Assembly (NCBI RefSeq): GCF_029717145.1
Contig: NZ_CP099222.1
Span: forward strand, 3,906,001 to 3,970,000
Direction of reading: 5' to 3'
DNA from: Citrobacter freundii
GTDB taxonomy: Bacteria > Pseudomonadota > Gammaproteobacteria > Enterobacterales > Enterobacteriaceae
Length of the DNA stretch: 64,000 nt
Shown here: positions 13,034 through 25,787 of the stretch, one piece after another
Position numbering within the stretch: the first letter of the stretch is position 1
How the letters are laid out: the number at the start of each line of letters is the position of its first letter
Notes under the pieces: model-generated
What the model was told of the DNA's origin: nothing
The model's database searches: none
The model's input: only the letters and a program-made list of their open reading frames with translations
Position numbers and translations under genes: made by a program

Positions 13034-13556
13034 GATGTGCCTCCTGCCACTCCATTAAGCACTGCTTGTAATGCCGCGCCTGAGCCTGTAGCGTTTCGTC
13101 GTCACAGATGAACGTACAGTGCATCGCAAACGGCGGTAACCACTTCAGGCCGCAATATAACGCCGTGGCCTGCAACGGTTGAGAAAGCACGTCAAAACCT
13201 GGGTGTGAGCCGATATCAAAATGATTTTCACCGCCGCCGGTGGTGACCGCCCACAACAAATGTTTACCGCGCAGCGCAGTGCCTCCATGACCATACGCCC
13301 AGCCGTGGGCGAGGACTTTGTCCATCCACAGTTTGAGGAGAGGCGGTGTGCTGTACCACTGCATGGGATGCTGCCAGACGATGAGGCTCGCGCGTGAAAG
13401 CGCGTCCTGCTCCGCGGCGATGTCGATATTGAAGTCGGGATAAAGCTGGTAGAGCGAACGAACCTCTACGCCCTCCAGCGTCCTTGCCTGCTCAAGCATC
13501 CGCTTATTCGCATGCGAGTGCTGCGGATAGGGATGTGCATAAATGATGAGAATCAT
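13026..13556 (-). CDS. kefF: KefC ancillary quinone oxidoreductase KefF
   Basis: KefF is a flavodoxin-fold FMN protein that binds KefC and is needed for its full activity; it also reduces quinones. The 176-residue protein begins [18 protein letters not shown], the flavin phosphate-binding start of the NQO family, and has the [12 protein letters not shown] and TTGGGENHF segments. Length equals E. coli KefF. It is the first gene of the kefFC pair. Confidence 0.96.
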   Translation of the reverse strand: MILIIYAHPYPQHSHANKRMLEQARTLEGVEVRSLYQLYPDFNIDIAAEQDALSRASLIVWQHPMQWYSTPPLLKLWMDKVLAHGWAYGHGGTALRGKHLLWAVTTGGGENHFDIGSHPGFDVLSQPLQATALYCGLKWLPPFAMHCTFICDDETLQAQARHYKQCLMEWQEAHHG

Positions 13557-13660
13557 GATTAGCCTGCTATCACTGCATTATTGTAATACCAGTGAGTTTA
13601 GTCAGTTAATCAGCAGGCTAAAAGTCAATATTATTGAGTAGCTGAATGGAGAAAACTGAA

Positions 13661-13894
13661 TTAGTTGTCGAGTTCGCTCATATCTTTCACTTGATCGCGG
13701 TTAATTTGTTCCGTTTTACCGGTTTCCGCATTTTCATACGACACCAGGCCTGTATCATCATCCACCTGCGGCTTGCCGTTGGTGACAATGGTTTTACCGT
13801 CGGTTGTTTTAACCGCCTGGTTGGAGGAACAACCGACGACGGTGAACAGCGCTGCTGCGGTAAAAATGGAGGTGATCAGAATATGTTTTTGCAT
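13661..13894 (-). CDS. YgdI/YgdR-family small lipoprotein
   Basis: A 77-residue lipoprotein precursor. The signal peptide ends in a lipobox (VVGC) with the modified cysteine at residue 22, followed by SSNQ. The mature part carries the DUF903 pattern shared with E. coli YgdI and YgdR: TTDGKTIVTNGKPQVDDDTG, then SYENAETG and QINRDQV. The function of the family is unknown; it forms a small SH3-like beta fold. Serine at +2 rather than aspartate suggests outer-membrane sorting. A GGGAG ribosome site lies before the ATG. E. coli K-12 has no gene at this position, between kefF and yaaU, so this is an accessory paralog. Confidence 0.85.
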   Translation of the reverse strand: MQKHILITSIFTAAALFTVVGCSSNQAVKTTDGKTIVTNGKPQVDDDTGLVSYENAETGKTEQINRDQVKDMSELDN

Positions 13895-13984
13895 GGTGTT
13901 CTCCCTGCTTTTCAGTCATTTTCAGTGATATACCGTTTAAGTTTAGGCTAACTGACTGAGTAACAGGGAAAATACAGAACACTC

Positions 13985-15328
13985 CTAATGGCTGGCTCTC
14001 GACGCTGGCTTACTGCGGATCGTCATTTGGCTGGTCTGAGCCAACGTCAGCCCCCGCGTTTCTGGCGCAAAGGCAATGGAAACCAGCAGGCCAATCAGCG
14101 AAATCCCGGCCCCCATCAGCATCACATGGCTGATCCCGTATTTAGTGATGAATACTGGCAGCGCCCAGGTAGACACAATGGTTCCTACCCGGCTTAGCGA
14201 CATGATCACCCCGACGGCGGACGCGCGAATATCGGTGGGGAACAGCTCATTGGGGTACAACCACTGAAGGTTCCCCGGTCCTCCCGAGAAAAACGCATAC
14301 ACGGCAAACGCCAGCACCACCAGCCAGACACCCATATCAGGAATCAGCCCTAACACGGCCAGCGCCAGCGTCATCATAATAAAGCTGCCGATTAACAGCG
14401 GCCTACGACCAGCACTGTTGAGCCAGAACATCGGTGGAATACAGCCCAGCATAAAGCACAGGCTAATCACCACGTTGCCCAGTGCGGCGCTTTTCCCAAC
14501 GCCGAGGCCGAGCAATCCGACAATCTGTGGACCAAAGGTATAAATAGCGAACATCGGGATCACCTGGCAGGTCCAGATGGCGGCGACAAATAAGACAAAC
14601 GGGAAATGGCGGCGATTAAACAACTGAAGAAAGCGTGTTTCCTGCGGTGCTTCTTCGTCGAACACCACCGGCTCGCCGAACAGCTTGATCATCATCGCGT
14701 CACACTCTTTTACCCGCCCTTTACGCAGTAGCCATCGCGGTGACTCGGGAAGATCGAAACGACCAATGAGGATCAATATACAGGGGATCACCGCACTCCC
14801 CAACATCCAGCGCCATCCACCCTCGACATCATACAGCCAGTAGCCGACCAGATCGGCGCAGGTCGCACCGACATACCACATGGCAGCGATAAAACCGATG
14901 GAAAAGGCGCGCTGTCGGGTATTGGAGAACTCGGTGATCATGGAAGTGGCTATCGGATAATCTGCGCCGATGACCACCCCGATCAACACCCGCATCACCA
15001 GCAGCTCTACGGGAGAAGAAACAAACATCGTCGCCGCCGATATCACGCCAATGGCGATGATATCGATGATGAACATTTTGCGCCGCCCGACTTTATCGGA
15101 GATGTAGCCAAACAGCGACGTGCCGACAAACAGCCCGGCCAGCGTCCCGGCACCTAACAGACCAATCCACTCCGCATCCAGCTTCAATGCCGGTGTGAGC
15201 TGCTCCAGTGCAACGCCAATCATCACCAGCACATAGCCATCCAGAAACGGTCCACCGCTTCCCCACAGCATTATTCGCCGGTGAATGGAGGTGAATTTGA
15301 TGTCATCAAAGTTCCTGGGCTGCTGCAT
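13985..15328 (-). CDS. yaaU: MFS transporter YaaU
   Basis: A 447-residue major-facilitator transporter of the sugar-porter type, with 12 predicted membrane segments. The family motifs are visible: GYISDKVGRRKMF after segment 2, RVLIGVVIGADYPIATS in segment 4, PESPRWLLRKGR between the halves and PNELFPTDIRASAVG in segment 10. The substrate is unknown. It lies downstream of fixX on the same strand, as in E. coli, which has led to the suggestion of a link to carnitine metabolism, but a REP pair separates them. It is very similar to E. coli YaaU. Confidence 0.95.
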   Translation of the reverse strand: MQQPRNFDDIKFTSIHRRIMLWGSGGPFLDGYVLVMIGVALEQLTPALKLDAEWIGLLGAGTLAGLFVGTSLFGYISDKVGRRKMFIIDIIAIGVISAATMFVSSPVELLVMRVLIGVVIGADYPIATSMITEFSNTRQRAFSIGFIAAMWYVGATCADLVGYWLYDVEGGWRWMLGSAVIPCILILIGRFDLPESPRWLLRKGRVKECDAMMIKLFGEPVVFDEEAPQETRFLQLFNRRHFPFVLFVAAIWTCQVIPMFAIYTFGPQIVGLLGLGVGKSAALGNVVISLCFMLGCIPPMFWLNSAGRRPLLIGSFIMMTLALAVLGLIPDMGVWLVVLAFAVYAFFSGGPGNLQWLYPNELFPTDIRASAVGVIMSLSRVGTIVSTWALPVFITKYGISHVMLMGAGISLIGLLVSIAFAPETRGLTLAQTSQMTIRSKPASRASH

Positions 15329-15357
15329 GGTGATGTCCTGTTTTATTTAACTTAATG

Positions 15358-15429
15358 CCTGATGGCGCTGCGCTTATCAGGCCTACGTACTGTGCCTGTA
15401 GGCCGGATAAGGCGAAGCCGCCATCCGGC
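15358..15429. repeat. REP pair between fixX and yaaU
   Basis: Two inverted REP units (GCCTGATGGCGCTGCGC... and GTAGGCCGGATAAGGCGAAGCC...). It sits between fixX and yaaU, which are on the same strand, 7 bp after the fixX stop. Confidence 0.85.
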
Positions 15430-15436
15430 ACCAGGT

Positions 15437-15724
15437 TTAGCCGTAGCGGAACTCCACACCAAAGGTGCCGCGTGGGTATTCCCATTTCTCCAGCGCCGTA
15501 TCGAGTCCGAGAATTCGACAAGTGCCGCATTCCAGGCAACCGGCGTAATCAAAGCGCACGCTGCCGTCATCCTGTTTTTTGTACAAGCCGGCCGGGCAGG
15601 CTTTGATCAGCACCTCCAGCACCTGTTTATCGGGCTGAGTTTTCAGAATGATATGCGGGCTTTCTTCATCGACATTGAATTTATTGACGCCCAGTTTGAC
15701 GTCTACATTGACGGGAGAAGTCAT
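15437..15724 (-). CDS. fixX: Ferredoxin-like protein FixX
   Basis: FixX is a 95-residue ferredoxin-like partner of the FixABC electron-transfer complex. Cysteines occur as CPAGLY, near residue 45, and CLECGTC, near 68, consistent with one iron-sulfur cluster. In E. coli the fix genes are induced with the cai operon and are thought to deliver electrons to crotonobetaine reduction. The ATG overlaps the fixC stop by four bases (ATGA), a sign of translational coupling. Confidence 0.96.
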   Translation of the reverse strand: MTSPVNVDVKLGVNKFNVDEESPHIILKTQPDKQVLEVLIKACPAGLYKKQDDGSVRFDYAGCLECGTCRILGLDTALEKWEYPRGTFGVEFRYG

Positions 15725-17007
15725 AATACGGTCACTCCTTTAAGGCCATCCTTCATCAGGTTGATGAAGCCCACTTTCTTCGCATGACGCAGCAATGTTT
15801 TACGCATCGGGACCGGCGCTGAACCATCCACGGTAAACAGGTCGCGGGCGATATTCACTACCATTTCTGGATAGGCGGTAAACATGCGGGGGTTATCGAG
15901 GAACGCGGGCAGCTTCTGATACATGCGCATATCGCGCATCGGGCCGTCGTCCAAATGCTGGTGATATTCGGCAAGCGCTTGCTTGCTAAAGTCGTCACGC
16001 TTCATGGCTGAAAGTACCGTTTTAGCGGCCGCTTCGCCTGCCGAGATAGCCAAATCCATACCGCGAATGGTGAAGCCAAGGTTCATACACATTCCGGCAG
16101 CATCACCAGCAATCAGTACACCGTCGCCCACCAGTTCCGGCTGCATATTCATCCCGGCTTCCGGCACTACGTGAGCGGCATATTCCACCAGCTTGCCACC
16201 AGCAATCAGTGGGGCAACGGCCGGGTGCTGTTTGAAATCTTCCAGCATTTGCGGGACCGATTTTTTCGCGTCCTTCAGGTGATGAAGGCCGCATACCAGC
16301 CCTAAAGAAACAGTGGTTTCATTAGTATAGAGGAAGCCACCGCCCATCAGGCCGTCAGTTGGCGACCCTGCAAACAGACAGGCTGCGCCTTCGTTACCCT
16401 GCAGATGAAAGCGGTCTTCAATCACCGATTTCGGCAATTCAATAAGCTCCTTCACACCAACGGCCACATGTGCCGCATCAACGCGCTTGGCCATACCCAA
16501 CTTTTCTGCCAGAAGAGAATTCACGCCGTCAGCGAGGATCACCACTTTTGCTTCAAGAATATCGCCATCGGCCTCCACACCCACGACCTTGCCATCACGC
16601 TGGACGACATTATCCACGCGGATACCGGTAATCAACTGGGCGCCCGCCTCTTCAGCCTGCTCCATCAGCCAGGCGTCAAATTTACTGCGCAATACGGAAT
16701 AAGAAACCTGCGACGCCGCCGCCTCTTCTCCGTTGCAATAATCCATCGTCATCGCCCCTTTTTCAGTCATAAAGGCGAGTTTTTCGTGGGTGATCATGCG
16801 TTCAATGGGAGCATGCTCAGCAAAGCCGGGGATGATACGCTCCAGGCTGTGCGCATACATGCGCCCACCGGTGACATTCTTCGCGCCAGCAGAATTGCCG
16901 CGCTCGATAACCAGCACCTGTGCACCTTCACGAGCGAGCACCAGCGCCGCAACCGAGCCAGCCAGCCCTGCACCCACGATGATGGCATCAAAGATATCTT
17001 CGGACAT
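15721..17007 (-). CDS. fixC: FAD-dependent oxidoreductase FixC
   Basis: FixC is an electron-transfer flavoprotein-quinone oxidoreductase-like enzyme. The N-terminus has the FAD dinucleotide-binding motif VGAGLAGS near residue 11, followed by an acidic-ended strand (VIERG). The GDAAGMCMN motif that contacts the FAD ribityl chain is near residue 280. I chose the second in-frame ATG, at 17007, giving 428 residues as in E. coli. It sits between fixB and fixX in the fixABCX operon. Confidence 0.96.
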   Translation of the reverse strand: MSEDIFDAIIVGAGLAGSVAALVLAREGAQVLVIERGNSAGAKNVTGGRMYAHSLERIIPGFAEHAPIERMITHEKLAFMTEKGAMTMDYCNGEEAAASQVSYSVLRSKFDAWLMEQAEEAGAQLITGIRVDNVVQRDGKVVGVEADGDILEAKVVILADGVNSLLAEKLGMAKRVDAAHVAVGVKELIELPKSVIEDRFHLQGNEGAACLFAGSPTDGLMGGGFLYTNETTVSLGLVCGLHHLKDAKKSVPQMLEDFKQHPAVAPLIAGGKLVEYAAHVVPEAGMNMQPELVGDGVLIAGDAAGMCMNLGFTIRGMDLAISAGEAAAKTVLSAMKRDDFSKQALAEYHQHLDDGPMRDMRMYQKLPAFLDNPRMFTAYPEMVVNIARDLFTVDGSAPVPMRKTLLRHAKKVGFINLMKDGLKGVTVL

Positions 17008-17057
17008 ATACAACTCCTCTCAGCGGCAGAGTACTTTCGTACTCTGCCCGGAATGGT

Positions 17058-17999
17058 TTAGCGCGCCAATGCGGCCGTCAGCGCAGGCAGGATCTTCAGC
17101 GCATCGCCAACGATGCCAAAGTCGGCGTACTGGAAAATCGGGGCATTCTTATCTTTGTTGATGGCAAAAATCGTCTGTGCGCCGTTCGCGCCAACCATGT
17201 GCTGGATCTGCCCGGAGATCCCCACAGCCAGGTACAGGTCGGGCTTGAGCATCAAGTTGGAGATCCCAACGTAGCGTTCGTGCTCCATCCACTTCTCGTT
17301 TTCAGCCACCGGACGGGAGCAAGCCAGCTCAGCGCCCATGGCCTGGCACAGCGCTTCCGCCAGCGAGATATTCTCTTTGCTGCCAATACCGCGTCCCACG
17401 CTGACCACCAGTCGCGCTTTGTCGAGATCGACGCTGTTGCTCTTGCGCGCTTGCGTGGCGGTACGGGTGACCGCGACGGCCGGAGCCTGCCACTGCACCT
17501 CATGCTTCTCACCGATGCGGGATGCCTCTGGCTGCATCGCGTCAAACGTTCCGCTGCTGAGCGTGATCACCGCAAATGGCGAGGCGATGGTTTCCGCCCC
17601 CATTGCCAGACCGCCATACACCATATGTTTGACCGCCACATTGCCGTCCTGCAACGTCACCGAGCTGGCATCGTTAGACACCGCAGCCGACAAACGAAAG
17701 CCCAGCTTTGCTGCCAGCAGTTTGCCGCGACGAGTATTCGGCAGCAGTACCGCGCCACCTTCACTGTGCTGACGAATGGTCTGGGCCATCACATCCGCAT
17801 AATCTTCGATCATACGGTCATCGGGTTTACCGCTGAGCAGCCAGACATGGTTGGCGCCCAGCTGGATTGCTGCCGCACTGTCAGCCTCGCTCAGTGCGAA
17901 CGTGTTGATTGACTCACCTAAAGCCTGCGCACCATTCATCAGCTCCGGCAAACGAGAAGGGGTATCGCTGAATACCCAGACACTGGAAAACTTGTTCAT
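17058..17999 (-). CDS. fixB: Electron-transfer flavoprotein alpha-type subunit FixB
   Basis: FixB is the alpha-subunit-like half of an electron-transfer flavoprotein. The 313-residue protein has the C-terminal FAD domain of the family: [12 protein letters not shown] near residue 215, then [13 protein letters not shown] and [20 protein letters not shown]. It pairs with FixA, encoded 15 bp upstream on the same strand. Length equals E. coli FixB. Confidence 0.97.
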   Translation of the reverse strand: MNKFSSVWVFSDTPSRLPELMNGAQALGESINTFALSEADSAAAIQLGANHVWLLSGKPDDRMIEDYADVMAQTIRQHSEGGAVLLPNTRRGKLLAAKLGFRLSAAVSNDASSVTLQDGNVAVKHMVYGGLAMGAETIASPFAVITLSSGTFDAMQPEASRIGEKHEVQWQAPAVAVTRTATQARKSNSVDLDKARLVVSVGRGIGSKENISLAEALCQAMGAELACSRPVAENEKWMEHERYVGISNLMLKPDLYLAVGISGQIQHMVGANGAQTIFAINKDKNAPIFQYADFGIVGDALKILPALTAALAR

Positions 18000-18014
18000 A
18001 ACATCCCCTGATAA

Positions 18015-18785
18015 TTAAATGATTTTGCGCAGGTTCTCGACAAACTCGGCAATCTGTTCTTCACCGTCACCTTCAATCACAACGCGCTGACGCTCGCGTT
18101 GCTTCGGTGCAGCAACCTGTTGGGCGGAATACACATCCACGCTATTTAGCGCAATATCCGCTGGCGACCAGACCTGAACCGGTTTTTTCGCCGCGCCAAG
18201 AATGGCTTTCATGGAAGGGATTTGTGGGGTATTGATGTCGGTAGAGACCGCAATCACCGCTGGCAGCGGGATGCTCAGAGTTTCAATTTCATCTTCCAGC
18301 TCGCGTTCTACCGTGAGGGTGTTATCCGCCAGTGAGAGGATCTTGCTCACACCGTTAATCGCCGGGATATTCAATGCTTCGCCCACCAGCAGACCGACCT
18401 GCTGGGCATAAAGATCGGAAGATCCATCACCGCAGATAATCAGATCAAAACCGGATTTTTGTGCCGCGGCAGCCAGTGCTGTCGCCGTCTGCTGAGGCAG
18501 CGCCTGTTCGAATTGATCGTCAATCACCACGATCAGCTCATCCGGACCGCGAGAAAGCACATCTTTGCGCCCTTTAGCATTGGTCAACGCTTTGCCACCC
18601 ACGCTTAGTGCAACAACCTGAACCTCTCCCAGCTGCTGTTTTAACTGACAAGCAGCCTCAATCGCATTCAGGTCGTACTGACTGATTTTGGCATCAGCCT
18701 TGCTGAGATCCAGCGAACCATCAGCATTATTAATCGCAATATCCTGTTCGTCAGGCACGCATTTGTAGCAAGTAATTATCTTCAT
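18015..18785 (-). CDS. fixA: Electron-transfer flavoprotein beta-type subunit FixA
   Basis: FixA is the beta-subunit-like half of the FixAB flavoprotein. The 256-residue protein begins [15 protein letters not shown] and carries the ETF-beta features [11 protein letters not shown] and [16 protein letters not shown] 21-codon upstream extension exists, but the ATG at 18785 matches E. coli in sequence and length. It is the first gene of fixABCX, divergent from caiT across a 481-bp control region. Confidence 0.97.
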   Translation of the reverse strand: MKIITCYKCVPDEQDIAINNADGSLDLSKADAKISQYDLNAIEAACQLKQQLGEVQVVALSVGGKALTNAKGRKDVLSRGPDELIVVIDDQFEQALPQQTATALAAAAQKSGFDLIICGDGSSDLYAQQVGLLVGEALNIPAINGVSKILSLADNTLTVERELEDEIETLSIPLPAVIAVSTDINTPQIPSMKAILGAAKKPVQVWSPADIALNSVDVYSAQQVAAPKQRERQRVVIEGDGEEQIAEFVENLRKII

Positions 18786-18880
18786 TGCATCTCCAGAAAT
18801 CATGAAGGAAACGTTATTCATATCGGCTGTGTTAAATACAGATATCACGCTCTTTAATTCGGAAATAAAACATTAATCAC

Positions 18881-18891
18881 CAATATTGAAA
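18881..18891 (+). promoter_or_regulatory. Unpaired CaiF-type half-site
   Basis: CAATATTGAAA, an exact copy of the 11-bp half-site found in the two paired sites nearby. No matching inverted copy occurs 13 bp away on either side. It lies about 95 bp upstream of the fixA start codon. Whether CaiF binds a lone half-site is unknown. Confidence 0.45.
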
Positions 18892-18915
18892 ATGTCACAC
18901 ATTCATATTTGTAAC

Positions 18916-18950
18916 TTTCAATAGTGTTATGCATCTCAACAATATTGAAA
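18916..18950. promoter_or_regulatory. Putative CaiF operator 1 (inverted half-sites, 13-bp spacer)
   Basis: TTTCAATAGTG (18916-18926) and CAATATTGAAA (18940-18950) form an inverted pair separated by exactly 13 bp, with one mismatch. E. coli CaiF is reported to bind inverted 11-bp half-sites 13 bp apart in the fix/cai region, so the match in unit length and spacing is strong. The centre is 57 bp from operator 2. Confidence 0.7.
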
Positions 18951-18972
18951 ATCACCTGTCAAATATGAAAGT

Positions 18973-19007
18973 TTTCAATATTGTTTGCTGGTTCAACAAT
19001 ATTGAAA
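18973..19007. promoter_or_regulatory. Putative CaiF operator 2 (perfect inverted half-sites, 13-bp spacer)
   Basis: TTTCAATATTG (18973-18983) and CAATATTGAAA (18997-19007) are perfect inverted copies separated by 13 bp. Together with operator 1 this gives two pairs in the fixA-caiT intergenic region, ready to serve both divergent operons. Confidence 0.75.
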
Positions 19008-19102
19008 GACAACGACTTATAAAACTTAAAAAACCAACATCAAGATACTGATTCAAAACAATAAATAACAAAAAATCCAACAAAATAGCCAGCATAAAAA
19101 AG

Positions 19103-19118
19103 TGTGACACACATAACA
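19103..19118 (+). promoter_or_regulatory. Putative CRP site for caiT
   Basis: TGTGACACACATAACA fits TGTGA-N6-TCACA with one half perfect and the other 4 of 5 (TAACA). A CATTAT hexamer lies at 19140-19145, which would put a start near 19152 and the CRP site at about -41. The E. coli cai operon is known to need CRP. A 115-base leader would follow. The rest of this AT-rich region, to 19266, shows nothing else I can name. Confidence 0.5.
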
Positions 19119-19239
19119 GAACCACCGCTAACGAATACCCATTATGAGTTACTCACAGAGGCGCCCCAGAGGTTAAATAGTTATCAACAAATTATTAATA
19201 ATAAATATACAAAACAGCACAATCGGGAACGCTAAATAA

Positions 19240-20784
<1,545 letters not shown>

Positions 20785-20817
20785 GTTTAATTAACCCATT
20801 ACTGAAGAGGCTTGAAG

Positions 20818-21960
20818 ATGGATTTCAATTTGAATGACGAGCAGGAACTGTTTGTCGCAGGTATTCGTGAACTGATGGCCAGTGAGAACTGGGAAGCTTA
20901 CTTTGCCGAGTGCGATCGTGACAGCGTCTACCCAGAACGTTTTGTAAAAGCGCTGGCGGATATGGGCATCGACAGCCTGCTGATCCCGGAAGAACACGGC
21001 GGTCTGGAAGCCGGTTTCGTCACCGTTGCCGCGGTGTGGATGGAATTAGGTCGCCTTGGCGCACCGACTTACGTGCTGTATCAATTGCCGGGAGGTTTTA
21101 ACACTTTCCTGCGTGAAGGCACCCAGGAACAAATTGATAAAATCATGGCGTTCCAGGGCACCGGTAAGCAGATGTGGAACTCCGCTATCACAGAACCGGG
21201 AGCTGGATCGGATGTTGGCAGTCTGAAAACCACTTATACACGCAAAGATGGTAAGGTTTATCTTAATGGCAGTAAGTGCTTTATCACCAGTAGCGCCTAT
21301 ACCCCGTATATCGTGGTAATGGCTCGTGATGGTGCATCGCCGGATAAACCGATTTACACCGAGTGGTTTGTTGACATGACGAAAGCCGGTATCAAAGTCA
21401 ATAAGCTGGAGAAACTCGGCCTGCGCATGGACAGTTGCTGTGAAATTACCTTTGATGACGTCGAACTGGATGAAAAAGACATGTTCGGTCGGGAAGGTAA
21501 TGGCTTTAACCGCGTGAAAGAAGAGTTTGACCACGAACGTTTCCTCGTCGCCCTGACCAACTACGGTACAGCAATGTGCGCCTTTGAAGATGCGGCGCGC
21601 TACGCCAATCAACGCGTCCAGTTTGGCGAAGCAATCGGTCGTTTCCAGCTCATTCAGGAGAAGTTTGCGCATATGGCGATCAAACTGAACTCCATGAAAA
21701 ACATGCTGCTGGAAGCCGCGTGGAAAGCAGATAACGGCACCATTACCTCGGGTGATGCAGCAATGTGCAAATACTTCTGCGCTAACGCCGCGTTTGAGGT
21801 CGTGGACACCTCCATGCAGGTACTCGGCGGTGTGGGTATTGCGGGCAATCACCGCATCACGCGCTTCTGGCGTGACCTGCGTGTTGACCGTGTTTCCGGT
21901 GGCTCTGATGAAATGCAGATCCTGACGTTGGGTCGTGCGGTACTCAAGCAATACCGCTAA
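20818..21960 (+). CDS. caiA: Crotonobetainyl-CoA reductase CaiA
   Basis: CaiA is an FAD-dependent acyl-CoA dehydrogenase homolog that reduces crotonobetainyl-CoA to gamma-butyrobetainyl-CoA, the electron-accepting step of carnitine respiration. The 380-residue protein has the family's three-part fold, with [14 protein letters not shown] near residue 125 and the C-terminal [20 protein letters not shown] motif. The start at 20818 matches E. coli; an in-frame TTG two codons upstream is ignored. A single REP unit lies between this gene and caiB. Confidence 0.97.
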   Translation: MDFNLNDEQELFVAGIRELMASENWEAYFAECDRDSVYPERFVKALADMGIDSLLIPEEHGGLEAGFVTVAAVWMELGRLGAPTYVLYQLPGGFNTFLREGTQEQIDKIMAFQGTGKQMWNSAITEPGAGSDVGSLKTTYTRKDGKVYLNGSKCFITSSAYTPYIVVMARDGASPDKPIYTEWFVDMTKAGIKVNKLEKLGLRMDSCCEITFDDVELDEKDMFGREGNGFNRVKEEFDHERFLVALTNYGTAMCAFEDAARYANQRVQFGEAIGRFQLIQEKFAHMAIKLNSMKNMLLEAAWKADNGTITSGDAAMCKYFCANAAFEVVDTSMQVLGGVGIAGNHRITRFWRDLRVDRVSGGSDEMQILTLGRAVLKQYR

Positions 21961-23238
<1,278 letters not shown>

Positions 23239-23301
23239 ACGCGATGCGCTGACCGGCTTTGCGGGTTAGCGCTCACGCCTGATTTCAGTGGATAAGGTAA
23301 A

Positions 23302-24855
23302 ATGGATATCGTTGGCAGACAAAACTTACGTCAGATGTGGGACGACCTGGCCGGGTTGTACGGAGATAAAGCAGCACTTATTTTCGAATCCTGCGAAGGA
23401 AACGTTCGGCAGTTTAGCTATGCCTCACTTAATGAAGAGATTAACCGTACGGCGAACCTTTTTCATTCATTGGGCATACGCAAAGGCGATAAGGTCGCAT
23501 TACATCTGGATAACTGCCCGGAGTTCATTTTTTGCTGGTTTGGGCTGGCAAAAATTGGCGCCGTGATGGTACCGATTAACGCCCGCTTGCTGGGGGAAGA
23601 AAGCGCCTGGAACCTGCAAAACAGCCAGGTCAGCCTGCTGGTCACCAGCGCTCAGTTTTATCCAATGTACCGCCAGATAAAACGGGAAAATACCACCCCG
23701 CTTAATCACATTTCTCTTATCGGAGAGCAGGTTCCGGCTGACGATGGCGTGAGCCACTTTTCTCAGCTCAAGGACCAGCAGCCGACAACGCTGTGCTATA
23801 CACCACCGTTATCCACTGATGACACGGCAGAAATTCTGTTTACCTCAGGCACCACCTCACGTCCCAAAGGGGTGGTGATTACCCACTATAACCTGCGTTT
23901 TGCCGGTTACTACTCCGCCTGGCAGTGCGCCCTGCGCGATGACGACGTCTACCTGACGGTCATGCCCGCTTTCCATATTGACTGCCAGTGTACGGCAGCC
24001 ATGGCGGCTTTTTCCGCAGGCAGTACCTTTGTGCTGATAGAGAAATACAGCGCCCGGGCCTTCTGGGACCAGGTACGTAAATATCAGGCGACGGTGACGG
24101 AATGCATTCCGATGATGATCCGCACCCTGATGGTACAGCCCGCAAGCCCGACTGACAGGCAGCACAAGCTGCGCGAAGTGATGTTCTACCTCAATTTATC
24201 GGTGCAGGAAAAAGATGATTTTGTCACGCGCTTTGGCGTTAGGCTGCTGACCTCCTACGGCATGACGGAAACCATCGTCGGTATTATTGGTGACCGCCCC
24301 GGTGACCAACGGCGCTGGCCTTCCATTGGCCGCGTGGGCTTTAGCTATGAAGCCGAAATCCGCGACGATCATAATCAGCCGTTACCTGCCGGAGAGATTG
24401 GCGAAATCTGCATTAAAGGCGTGCCGGGTAAAACGATATTTAAAGAGTACTACGCACAGCCACAGGCCACGGCCAACGCGCTGGAGCCGGACGGCTGGTT
24501 GCATACCGGTGATTCCGGCTACCGGGATGAAGACGGCTTTTTCTATTTCGTTGACCGGCGCTGCAACATGATTAAACGCGGTGGGGAAAATGTTTCCTGC
24601 GTCGAGCTGGAAAATATAATCGCTGCTCACCCTAAAATTCAGGACATTGTCATTGTCGGTATTAAAGACGCTATCCGCGATGAGGCGATTAAAGCCTTTA
24701 TCGTATTGAATGAGGGGGAAACATTAAGCGAAGCGGAATTTTTCAGTTTCTGCGAAGGCAATATGGCGAAGTTTAAGGTTCCCTCGTTTTTGGAGATAAG
24801 AACCGACCTGCCGCGTAATTGTTCCGGAAAAATAATCAAAAAAAATCTGAAATAA
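23302..24855 (+). CDS. caiC: Carnitine/crotonobetaine-CoA ligase CaiC
   Basis: CaiC activates carnitine and related betaines to CoA thioesters with ATP and primes the CoA-transfer cycle. The 517-residue protein is an AMP-forming acyl-CoA synthetase. It has the P-loop-like [13 protein letters not shown] near residue 175, TSYGMTE near 315, the [13 protein letters not shown] hinge near 400 and a C-terminal catalytic lysine in [10 protein letters not shown]. The gene follows caiB after 63 bp. Confidence 0.97.
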   Translation: MDIVGRQNLRQMWDDLAGLYGDKAALIFESCEGNVRQFSYASLNEEINRTANLFHSLGIRKGDKVALHLDNCPEFIFCWFGLAKIGAVMVPINARLLGEESAWNLQNSQVSLLVTSAQFYPMYRQIKRENTTPLNHISLIGEQVPADDGVSHFSQLKDQQPTTLCYTPPLSTDDTAEILFTSGTTSRPKGVVITHYNLRFAGYYSAWQCALRDDDVYLTVMPAFHIDCQCTAAMAAFSAGSTFVLIEKYSARAFWDQVRKYQATVTECIPMMIRTLMVQPASPTDRQHKLREVMFYLNLSVQEKDDFVTRFGVRLLTSYGMTETIVGIIGDRPGDQRRWPSIGRVGFSYEAEIRDDHNQPLPAGEIGEICIKGVPGKTIFKEYYAQPQATANALEPDGWLHTGDSGYRDEDGFFYFVDRRCNMIKRGGENVSCVELENIIAAHPKIQDIVIVGIKDAIRDEAIKAFIVLNEGETLSEAEFFSFCEGNMAKFKVPSFLEIRTDLPRNCSGKIIKKNLK

Positions 24856-24908
24856 ATCCTCCGCCAGGAATGCCTCCTGTCGGCAAATCTATTTTTTGGA
24901 GATGAGCT

Positions 24909-25694
24909 ATGAGTGAATCATTACATCTGACCCGTAACGGCCCGATTCTGGAAATTACATTAGACAGGCCCAAAGCGAATGCCATTGACGCCAAAACCAG
25001 TTTTGCCATGGGTGAGGCTTTTCTTCATTTCCGCGATGACCCGGAATTGCGCGTGGCGATTATCATCGGCGGCGGCGAGAAATTCTTTTCTGCGGGCTGG
25101 GACCTAAAAGCGGCAGCAGAAGGTGAAGCGCCGGATGCCGATTTTGGTCCCGGCGGTTTTGCCGGTTTAACGGAAATATTTGATCTCGACAAGCCGGTCA
25201 TCGCCGCAGTAAACGGCTATGCCTTCGGCGGCGGATTCGAGCTAGCGCTGGCGGCAGATTTTATCATCTGTGCGGAAAACGCCAGCTTTGCGCTACCGGA
25301 AGCCAAGCTTGGTATCGTGCCAGACAGCGGCGGCGTGCTGCGTCTGCCGAAGCTGCTGCCGCCTGCTATCGTCAACGAAATGGTGATGACCGGCAGACGA
25401 ATGAGCGCCGAAGAAGCACTGCGCTGGGGGATTGTGAACCGCGTCGTCAGCCAGGTTGAACTGATGGACAGCGCCCGCGAACTGGCGCAGCAGCTGGTGA
25501 ATAGCGCCCCGTTGGCCATCGCCGCGCTGAAAGAGATTTACCGCGCGACCAGCGAAATGTCGGTAGAAGAAGGCTACCGCTACATCCGCAGCGGCGTGCT
25601 GAAGCATTACCCATCCGTGCTGCACTCTGAGGATGCGCTCGAAGGACCGAAGGCATTTGCCGAAAAACGCGATCCGGTGTGGAAAGGTCGTTAA
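24909..25694 (+). CDS. caiD: Crotonobetainyl-CoA hydratase (carnitinyl-CoA dehydratase) CaiD
   Basis: CaiD interconverts L-carnitinyl-CoA and crotonobetainyl-CoA. The 261-residue crotonase-family protein has the oxyanion-hole segments FSAGWDLKA, near residue 60, and [17 protein letters not shown], near 105, and the glutamate-containing [16 protein letters not shown]. Length equals E. coli CaiD. A GGAGATGAG stretch forms the ribosome site. A REP pair follows the stop. Confidence 0.97.
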   Translation: MSESLHLTRNGPILEITLDRPKANAIDAKTSFAMGEAFLHFRDDPELRVAIIIGGGEKFFSAGWDLKAAAEGEAPDADFGPGGFAGLTEIFDLDKPVIAAVNGYAFGGGFELALAADFIICAENASFALPEAKLGIVPDSGGVLRLPKLLPPAIVNEMVMTGRRMSAEEALRWGIVNRVVSQVELMDSARELAQQLVNSAPLAIAALKEIYRATSEMSVEEGYRYIRSGVLKHYPSVLHSEDALEGPKAFAEKRDPVWKGR

Positions 25695-25701
25695 TGTGCT
25701 G

Positions 25702-25768
25702 AGGCCGGATGGCGCTTTGCTTATCCGGCCTACAAAAAATGCACACTCGTAGGCCGCGTTATCCGGCA
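25702..25768. repeat. REP pair between caiD and caiE
   Basis: One good REP unit (GGCCGGATGGCGCTTTGCTT...) and one degenerate inverted unit (GTAGGCCGCGTTATCCGGC). It interrupts the cai operon just 5' of caiE. Confidence 0.8.
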
Positions 25769-25787
25769 AAAACAACTGAGGAATATC

